DNA from: Bacillota bacterium
GTDB taxonomy: Bacteria; Bacillota; Limnochordia; Darwinibacteriales; DTU012
DNA length: 36,942 nt
NCBI GenBank assembly: GCA_012521185.1
Contig: JAAYMV010000054.1
Span: 1 to 36,942, forward strand
Direction: 5' to 3'
The notes under the pieces are model-generated. The model was not told where the DNA came from and ran no database searches. It saw only the letters and a program-made list of their open reading frames with translations. The first letter of the stretch is position 1. Every line of letters starts with the position of its first letter. The position numbers and the translations under genes were made by a program. Below, piece by piece: positions 31,422-36,942 of this stretch.

Positions 31422-32095
31422 TCTCGATCCTCTCCTTTAACAAAGTCTTCATTAGCTAGAATTCCAGCATCTTCTCTTGGTTCAGGTCCACCTTGCAGCC
31501 TTTCTCTGCTTTCGCCTACTAGTTCAGCCAAAGCTACACCTATCAAGCCTGCTAGGATCACAGTATCGAAGACTCCAGCCCCTCCAAAAGCAACTCTAGT
31601 AGGCAATTTTACACTAACCGAACGTACCAGATGAATAAAATCCGTTAGCAAAATTCCTAATACTCCAGCTATAAATGAAGCTCGTCTAGAGCGGCCTGAT
31701 AAATAACCTACTACACCAGCAATAATCCCAAACAACCATAACGGATCCACAAACATATTTTGGTAGGGATCAAAATCTGTCAATTGACTAACACCAAAGA
31801 CGACCGCAGCTGTCACCACTGAAGCCGCTAAAGCTCGAAATCGTTCACCACCAGTATCTGCTTTAATCAATAGATAAATTACTAATGCTAAAGGCACAAC
31901 GGCACCACCGACGTTAATACTTACTTCTGTTTTACCTTGCATTAGTGGAATTTGCAGATAACTACCGCCAATCATTAACCCGATAAATAATAAAGCTTGT
32001 GAATCTGTTAAGCGCATTCTATCTAAAATTCGCTGAGCAACACCGAAATATACTAGAGCTGCAACAACTAACAGTAAAATCATACCCGTTGGCAT
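31418..32095 (-). CDS. DUF1614 family membrane protein
   Basis: This is a polytopic membrane protein of 225 residues with about seven hydrophobic segments between 1 and 195. The segment IGGSYLQIPLMQGKTEVSINVGGAVVPL and the ending VAFGGAGVFDTVILAGLIGVALAEL are typical of DUF1614. The cytoplasmic tail is acidic. Function is unknown. ATG follows GGAGGGG. It heads the operon with the spoIIP-like gene, to which it is coupled by a 4-base overlap. Confidence 0.78.
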   Translation of the reverse strand: MPTGMILLLVVAALVYFGVAQRILDRMRLTDSQALLFIGLMIGGSYLQIPLMQGKTEVSINVGGAVVPLALVIYLLIKADTGGERFRALAASVVTAAVVFGVSQLTDFDPYQNMFVDPLWLFGIIAGVVGYLSGRSRRASFIAGVLGILLTDFIHLVRSVSVKLPTRVAFGGAGVFDTVILAGLIGVALAELVGESRERLQGGPEPREDAGILANEDFVKGEDRE

Positions 32096-32154
32096 AAAAC
32101 CCCTCCTATATTGTATCTTTTTCTAGTGTTCCCCAGCTCTTTATCTATATGTAA

Positions 32155-32187
32155 GAAAAAACCTTACCATTCGGTAAGGTTTTTTTG
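32155..32187. terminator. Bidirectional-looking terminator after ispH-rpsA
   Basis: ACCTTACC (32161-32168) and GGTAAGGT (32173-32180) form an 8-bp stem with loop ATTC, with A6 before and T7 after. On the minus strand it closes the ispH-rpsA transcript 8 bases after the stop. Confidence 0.93.
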
Positions 32188-32194
32188 ATGATTT

Positions 32195-34276
32195 TTAATT
32201 GTTGTTTTTGAATAAATCTCCGAAGACATCACCAAGTGTAGTAGTAAGTTCTTCAGTGACAGTAGTTTCTTCTACTTTTTTGTTTTGTTTACCGGATTTT
32301 GCAGCGGGTCTACTAGGAGCTTCAGGTTTAGGTTCTAGCTCACGAATACTTAAACCAATTCGACGAGCTTCTGGATCTAAGCTAATAATTTTAACTTCTA
32401 CTTCATCGCCAGGCTTAACAACATCTTCAGCTTTAGCTACATGTCTATGAGCTAGCTGACTAATATGTACTAAACCTTCCACACCATCTTCAATTTTCAC
32501 AAAGGCACCAAAATCAACTACACGAGTTACTGTACCTTTTACCTTATCACCTACAGAATAACGCTCTATTAAAGTATCCCATGGGCTAGGCAAGGTTTGT
32601 TTTAATCCTAAGGAAATTCGTTCTTGTTCTTTATCTAAGCCAAGAACCATCACTTTAATTTCTTGACCTTCAGTTAACACATCTGAAGGATGATCTACCC
32701 GAGTATGAGCAATTTCAGACACATGTAAAAGTCCTTCAACACCGCCGCCGATGTCAACAAAAGCACCAAAATCTGTGATTCTACGAACCACACCGTCAAC
32801 AACAGCATTTTCTTCTAAAGTACTAAAGACACGTTCTTTAGCTTGTTCATAAGCCTCGTCAAGAACTTTACGATGAGATAATACCACGTTGTTCTTGCTT
32901 CTGTCTAACTCAATTATTTTTAATTCTAAAGTTTGACCAACAAATTTCTCTAAATCATCAACAAATTCACGAGAAACTTGGCTGGCTGGGATAAAACCTC
33001 TCACACCCAAATCTACTAATAAACCACCTTTAACAACTTGTGTTACTGTGGCTTCAATAGTTTCATCATTAGCATGAACTTTTTCTAGTTTTTCCCAAAC
33101 CTCCACCATATCAGCAAGACGTTTGGATAATGTAACTGTACCTTCAGCTTCATCAACGCTAAGTACCCATACTTTGATTTCTTGATCAACACTTACTACA
33201 TCTGCAGGCGTTTGATTAGCTTTTAGTCCTAATTCGTGAAGTGGAATTTGTCCCTCAGATTTATAGCCAATATCCACTAATACCTCGTCGGTACCAACCT
33301 GGGCAACTTTTCCAGTAATAATAGTACCAGGTTCTGGTGTTGGCATGGTTGTATAATCTGCCATACCAGGTTCTCCTACAGTTTCTTCCACATTTGTTTC
33401 AACTTTTTCTTCTACTTCAACCATTACTTTTTCTTCATTAAACTCACTCATTCTTTTAATAACCCCCTCGATTAACCAGTTTGGAGTAGATGCACCAGCA
33501 GTAACTCCCACTTTTTTTGCACCAATGAACCAGTCTTTTTGCAACTGTTCAGGTTTTTCTATATGGTACGTATGGGCTGCACCATTTTCCTGACAAACTT
33601 CCACTAACCTTTGTGTATTAGCACTATTGAAACCGCCAACCACTATCATTACATCCACTATCGAGGCGAGCTTACGGGCAGCTGCCTGTCGTTGTTCTGT
33701 CGCAGTACAGATAGAGTTTAAAACTTTCAGTTCAGCTGTCCGATCTACAAACCGGCTAACACACTCACGGAAATTAGCTGTAGATTGAGTCGTTTGGGCA
33801 ATAATACCAATCCGTCTTGTCTCGGGAAGCTCATCGATTACTCGAGGTGAGTCTATTATCCAAGCTGTCTCGTCTGAAGCACCGTAGATCGCTTGGACTT
33901 CAGGATGAGACTTATCTCCAACAACAACAACCTGATACCCTTCATCTTTCAACTGTTTTGCCCAATCCATTGCTCGACGCACGAAGGGACATGTAGCATC
34001 AACGACTTCAATACCTTTTTCTACAAGCTGTTCCATAGTCTTTGGCGGCACACCATGACTACGGATAATCACAACTCCATCATCTATATCTCCTGGATTA
34101 TCCAGAACTTTTATTCCTCTACCCCTCAGTTCCTCAACAACCTGTGGGTTATGGATTAGTGGACCTAAAGTATATATTTGGCGTTCTGCTGCTTGGCTTG
34201 ACGTGTTTAGCGCTGTTTCAAGTGCTCTTTGTACTCCAAAACAAAAACCTGCAGCCTCCGCTAATATTATCTCCAC
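32195..34276 (-). CDS. ispH: IspH – ribosomal protein S1 fusion (HMBPP reductase + four S1 domains)
   Basis: One frame of 693 residues joins two proteins. Residues 1-280 are 4-hydroxy-3-methylbut-2-enyl diphosphate reductase, the last step of the MEP isoprenoid pathway, with iron-sulfur cysteines C12, C96 and C190 and catalytic E126 in SHPEV. An acidic linker (281-311) follows. Four S1 RNA-binding repeats cover about 315-385, 405-470, 490-558 and 576-645, then a Pro/Lys-rich and acidic tail. The S1 part resembles RpsA of Firmicutes. The same fusion is known in several Clostridia. The start is GTG 34274-34276 with GGGAGGGTGA upstream. An extended -10 (TGGTATACT) lies in the gap after plsC. Confidence 0.95.
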   Translation of the reverse strand: MEIILAEAAGFCFGVQRALETALNTSSQAAERQIYTLGPLIHNPQVVEELRGRGIKVLDNPGDIDDGVVIIRSHGVPPKTMEQLVEKGIEVVDATCPFVRRAMDWAKQLKDEGYQVVVVGDKSHPEVQAIYGASDETAWIIDSPRVIDELPETRRIGIIAQTTQSTANFRECVSRFVDRTAELKVLNSICTATEQRQAAARKLASIVDVMIVVGGFNSANTQRLVEVCQENGAAHTYHIEKPEQLQKDWFIGAKKVGVTAGASTPNWLIEGVIKRMSEFNEEKVMVEVEEKVETNVEETVGEPGMADYTTMPTPEPGTIITGKVAQVGTDEVLVDIGYKSEGQIPLHELGLKANQTPADVVSVDQEIKVWVLSVDEAEGTVTLSKRLADMVEVWEKLEKVHANDETIEATVTQVVKGGLLVDLGVRGFIPASQVSREFVDDLEKFVGQTLELKIIELDRSKNNVVLSHRKVLDEAYEQAKERVFSTLEENAVVDGVVRRITDFGAFVDIGGGVEGLLHVSEIAHTRVDHPSDVLTEGQEIKVMVLGLDKEQERISLGLKQTLPSPWDTLIERYSVGDKVKGTVTRVVDFGAFVKIEDGVEGLVHISQLAHRHVAKAEDVVKPGDEVEVKIISLDPEARRIGLSIRELEPKPEAPSRPAAKSGKQNKKVEETTVTEELTTTLGDVFGDLFKNNN

Positions 34277-34294
34277 TTATCACCCTCCCCTAAT

Positions 34295-34303
34295 AGTATA
34301 CCA
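34295..34303 (-). promoter_or_regulatory. Possible extended -10 promoter of ispH-rpsA
   Basis: TGGTATACT on the minus strand fits the extended -10 pattern, about 19 bases before the GTG start. No good -35 is visible 17 bp upstream (ATTATT). Confidence 0.4.
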
Positions 34304-34347
34304 TTTTTACCAAAAAATAATATTACCCTTAATTTAGTTCGGCATGG

Positions 34348-34929
34348 TTATGGAGATTCCTTCCTGTTCAGCAAACTAAATTGCTCAGCTATCTGATTAC
34401 TAATTGCTAAAAGCTCAGTCTTATTAGTTTTGGCATCTGCTTTTGGAATTATAGGTTGTCCAATATAAACGGAAATCTTACGTCGAAACTTTAAAAAATC
34501 CGTATTGTGCATATATACCGGAATAATAGGCACATTAGCTTTTAAGCCAAATAGAGCCGCACCATTATGGATTTCTTGTAATTCCTTACTCCGAGTTCCT
34601 TCCGGAAAAACACCTAATAGATTACCTAATTCTAAACGCTGAATGGCTGTGCGAATGGCTTCCCGATCTGCCATACCACGCCTAACAGGAAAAGCATATA
34701 ACTTACTAAACAACCAATTCAGAAAGGGATTCTTAAACAGTTCAGCCTTAGCCATAAAGTGAATTGGACGTTTAATACTACAACCTAAAACAACAGGATC
34801 TAAAAGACTTACATGATTGGCGGCAATCACCGCTCCGCCTTGATCGGGAATATTCTCCAGCCCATGCACCTCTAAACCAGAAAACAAAATAATAATTCCC
34901 CGTAACAATCTAACAAAAAAACTATACAC
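34348..34929 (-). CDS. plsC: 1-acyl-sn-glycerol-3-phosphate acyltransferase
   Basis: This membrane enzyme makes phosphatidate from lysophosphatidate. The catalytic NHVSLLD has H39 and D44 (HX4D), and FPEGTRS at 108-114 binds the substrate phosphate. It has 193 residues with an N-terminal hydrophobic helix. The GTG start overlaps the cmk stop by 8 bases. It complements plsY in the same window. Confidence 0.94.
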   Translation of the reverse strand: MYSFFVRLLRGIIILFSGLEVHGLENIPDQGGAVIAANHVSLLDPVVLGCSIKRPIHFMAKAELFKNPFLNWLFSKLYAFPVRRGMADREAIRTAIQRLELGNLLGVFPEGTRSKELQEIHNGAALFGLKANVPIIPVYMHNTDFLKFRRKISVYIGQPIIPKADAKTNKTELLAISNQIAEQFSLLNRKESP

Positions 34930-35596
34930 TCTTTTCCCTCCGACTGACTAAAGTAAGAACCAACTCCACCACTTGGTCAACAGTTAAATGAGTAGTATCT
35001 ATCTCGATGGCATCGTCAGCCTTACATAAAGGAGAAATTTTTCTAGTTGAATCAAGAAAATCTCGATGAGAGATTTGCTCAATTAATTCCTTTAAACTCA
35101 CGTTAACTCCCCTGGCAAGTAATTCTTTTTGCCGACGTTTAGCCCGTTCTTCAACAGAAGCATTAAGATAGATTTTTAAATCTGCATCTGGCATAACAGC
35201 TGTTCCAATATCTCGTCCATCCATTACTACATTACCGTTTTTAGCTAAACCCTTTTGTAAACCCACCATTGCTTTTCTAACGGATAAATGACTAGATACT
35301 GCTGATACATTCTGAGAAACTTGCGGCTCTCTTATTTGCTCGGTAATTTCTTGAGCCCCAAGAAATACTCGGTTAATCCCCTCGGAGGAAGCAGTTTCTA
35401 ATCTTAAATTTAAAGTATCTAAAGCGGATTTTACTTGTTCTTCATCTAAAGGATCTAAGCCTTGCGCTAAGACATGATAGGTTAAGGCACGATACATAGC
35501 ACCTGTATCTATATATAAATAACCTAGTCCTGCAGCTACTTTCCGAGCAATGGTACTTTTCCCAGCGCCTGCTGGTCCATCAATTGCTATTTTCAC
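34922..35596 (-). CDS. cmk: Cytidylate kinase
   Basis: This enzyme phosphorylates CMP and dCMP. From GTG 35594-35596, 9 bases after GGAGG, it is 224 residues, the usual length. The P-loop is GPAGAGKST, and IDTGAMYRALTY and VMDGRDIGTAV are the nucleotide-binding signatures. A TTG one codon earlier is also possible. The longer open frame reaches back into hisC and is not the start. It overlaps hisC by 17 bases and plsC by 8 bases. Confidence 0.96.
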   Translation of the reverse strand: MKIAIDGPAGAGKSTIARKVAAGLGYLYIDTGAMYRALTYHVLAQGLDPLDEEQVKSALDTLNLRLETASSEGINRVFLGAQEITEQIREPQVSQNVSAVSSHLSVRKAMVGLQKGLAKNGNVVMDGRDIGTAVMPDADLKIYLNASVEERAKRRQKELLARGVNVSLKELIEQISHRDFLDSTRKISPLCKADDAIEIDTTHLTVDQVVELVLTLVSRREKSV

Positions 35597-36683
35597 CAAC
35601 CAGTACCTCCTTAAGTGCTCGAATAAAGCTTTCATTTTCTTCCATGGTTCCAATAGTTAAGCGGATATAACTTGGCATGTTAAAAATACTGCCTGAACGA
35701 ATAATAATTCCTTTTTTAAGCAATTCTTCGAATAGGGTATTTGCATCACGCCTAACATTAAACATTATAAAGTTTGCTTCTGTCGGAATATATTCTAAAC
35801 CAAGTTTTTCAAGTTCTTGATAAAGATAAAGTTTACCTTGCTCGTTAACAGTAACGCTCTTGGCTAAATGTTCTTGATCTCGTAAACTGGCAATCGCAGC
35901 TACCTGAGCCAACGAATTAACATTGAATGGTTCCTTGACACGATTTAAATTAGCAATAATTTTTGGATGTGCAATACCATATCCAACCCGCAAGGATGCT
36001 AAACCATGTACCTTCGAAAAAGTTCTAGTTATAATGATATTCTCAAAATCTTTTAGCAATGAAATAGTTTGCGGATAATCGCTGGCCTGAACATACTCAT
36101 AATATGCTTCATCAATAACCACTAAAATATTCGATGGCACAGCTTTTAAAAACTCTACTAACCGATCTTGATTAACAATCGTCCCAGTTGGGTTATTTGG
36201 GTTGCAAATGAATATAATTTTAGTTTGTGGAGTTATTCGCTGTAACATTTCTTTTAGATTATGTTTATGGTCTTTTAAAGGAACCAATTCTTCGGCTGCA
36301 CCCATTAATCTAGCGACATACTGGTACTCGGAAAAAGTCGGATCAGCCATAATAACCTGATCGTCTGAAGTCAAATAAGCCTCACCAATTAATTTTAAAA
36401 CCTCATCAGATCCGTTGCCAATAATAATTTGGTCATGATCTATCTTAAGATTTTTAGCCAATTCTGCCTTTAATTCAGTACAATTACCATCTGGATAAAT
36501 ACTTAGCTTGCTAAAATGATTGCTGATTGCTTCCATAGCTTTAGCTGATGCTCCTAAAGGATTTTCATTAGAAGCTAGTTTAATTACTTTGCTTAAACCA
36601 TATTCTTTTTGAACTTCTTCAATTGGTTTACCTGGTATGTAAGGCTTAATTGCCAGAATCTCTCTTCTTGTTTCTATACTCAT
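35580..36683 (-). CDS. hisC: Histidinol-phosphate aminotransferase
   Basis: This is a class II pyridoxal phosphate aminotransferase of 367 residues. LASNENPLG near the N-terminus, NPNNPTG, VVIDEAYYEY and the cofactor lysine in TRTFSKVHGLASLRVGYG are all present. ATG 36681-36683 lies directly after the stop of the upstream aroH with AGGGTG before it; a GTG three codons earlier overlaps that gene. Family members may also transaminate aromatic oxo acids, and the position next to chorismate mutase suggests a possible role in tyrosine or phenylalanine synthesis. Confidence 0.93.
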   Translation of the reverse strand: MSIETRREILAIKPYIPGKPIEEVQKEYGLSKVIKLASNENPLGASAKAMEAISNHFSKLSIYPDGNCTELKAELAKNLKIDHDQIIIGNGSDEVLKLIGEAYLTSDDQVIMADPTFSEYQYVARLMGAAEELVPLKDHKHNLKEMLQRITPQTKIIFICNPNNPTGTIVNQDRLVEFLKAVPSNILVVIDEAYYEYVQASDYPQTISLLKDFENIIITRTFSKVHGLASLRVGYGIAHPKIIANLNRVKEPFNVNSLAQVAAIASLRDQEHLAKSVTVNEQGKLYLYQELEKLGLEYIPTEANFIMFNVRRDANTLFEELLKKGIIIRSGSIFNMPSYIRLTIGTMEENESFIRALKEVLVGENSN

Positions 36684-36684
36684 C

Positions 36685-36942
36685 TTATTCACCCTTTACT
36701 AAGTCTGGACGTAAAGACACTGCATCTCTTAGATAAATGTGCTTTACTTGCTCTTTACTCAAATTACTATAACAATGTACTAAAACTCTGATACATTTAG
36801 GTAAACTGCCAGGTACCGGAATTTCAGTTGCACACATTAAGGGAGTTTGAGTAATCCCGCAATTTCGAGCTGCTACAGCTGGAAATGCTTGATCCAAATC
36901 GGTAGTTACAGTAAAAATCAAGCTAATTAAATCTTTTTCTTC
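36685..36942 (-). CDS. aroH: Chorismate mutase AroH type (C-terminal part)
   Basis: The frame is open to the right window edge. About 85 residues are visible, from EEKDLIS to the stop at 36685. They match AroH: TVTTDLDQAFPAVAARNCGI, then VPGSLPKCIRVLVHC with the active-site arginine of the KCIRV motif, and HIYLRDAVSLRPDL at the end. The enzyme converts chorismate to prephenate. About a third of the protein, including the N-terminal active-site arginine, lies outside the window. It ends one base before the hisC ATG. Confidence 0.9.
   Translation of the reverse strand, partial: EEKDLISLIFTVTTDLDQAFPAVAARNCGITQTPLMCATEIPVPGSLPKCIRVLVHCYSNLSKEQVKHIYLRDAVSLRPDLVKGE

Noticed and set aside
35597-35653. 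Longer N-terminus of cytidylate kinase
   Set aside because: It reads from inside hisC, and the family normally starts only a few residues before the P-loop.
1-36942. CRISPR array, toxin-antitoxin or restriction/defence system
   Set aside because: No regularly spaced repeats and no protein with such motifs were found on either strand.

Overview
This is a low-GC (well under 45% by eye) chromosomal window from an endospore-forming member of the Firmicutes, most likely class Clostridia or a Desulfotomaculum-like relative. The evidence is spoIVA, a spoIIP-type amidase gene, CotF-like coat genes, the IspH–ribosomal protein S1 fusion, the YIEGIA/DUF3189 genes and strong Shine-Dalgarno sequences. 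Most genes are on the minus strand. The exceptions are the liv operon, a terpene synthase-like gene and two coat genes. I see no insertion sequence, prophage, CRISPR array or rRNA.

Left part (1-10.7 kb). The 5' end of an Mre11/SbcD-like nuclease gene is cut by the left edge. Next is a minus-strand set: O-methyltransferase, trxA, then lpd-bkdAA-bkdAB-bkdB, a complete branched-chain 2-oxo acid dehydrogenase complex. Divergent from it is a five-gene branched-chain amino acid ABC transporter operon (livJHMGF). Uptake and oxidative decarboxylation of Val/Leu/Ile carbon are therefore side by side. The trxA promoter carries a 17-bp element of the form ATACCCC-N5-GGTAT, which resembles CsoR/CstR (DUF156) operators. 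The same element recurs at the promoter of a membrane 4Fe-4S protein gene near 15.6 kb, so the two may form a small copper- or persulfide-responsive regulon.

Middle (10.7-24.8 kb). This part holds a DnaQ-like exonuclease gene, a DUF2600 terpene synthase-like gene facing a long-chain polyprenyl diphosphate synthase gene, a DUF438-hemerythrin-PAS sensor, the NapH-like Fe-S protein, two coat-protein genes, transketolase, PduL-type phosphotransacylase, tRNA-Trp, DUF2249, a TIGR04086-type membrane protein, an EF-G paralogue, a secreted FG-GAP/copper-amine-oxidase-N-like protein and tRNA-Pro. The 19.2-19.9 kb gap is not empty: it holds a partial repeat of the tRNA-Trp 3' end, a tRNA-like structured stretch and a short coding-like frame.

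Right part (24.8-36.9 kb). This is a long minus-strand housekeeping and sporulation block. In order of transcription it reads aroH (partial), hisC, cmk, plsC, ispH-rpsA, DUF1614, spoIIP-like, YIEGIA, its capping partner, DUF3189, der, plsY, spoIVA, hup. Many junctions overlap by a few bases. Rho-independent terminators after ispH-rpsA and after plsY divide the block, and spoIVA has a plausible SigE promoter.

Where the longest open frame began in a neighbour or a terminator, I moved the start to the codon with a well-spaced Shine-Dalgarno sequence. All functional calls come from reading motifs; no database search was run.
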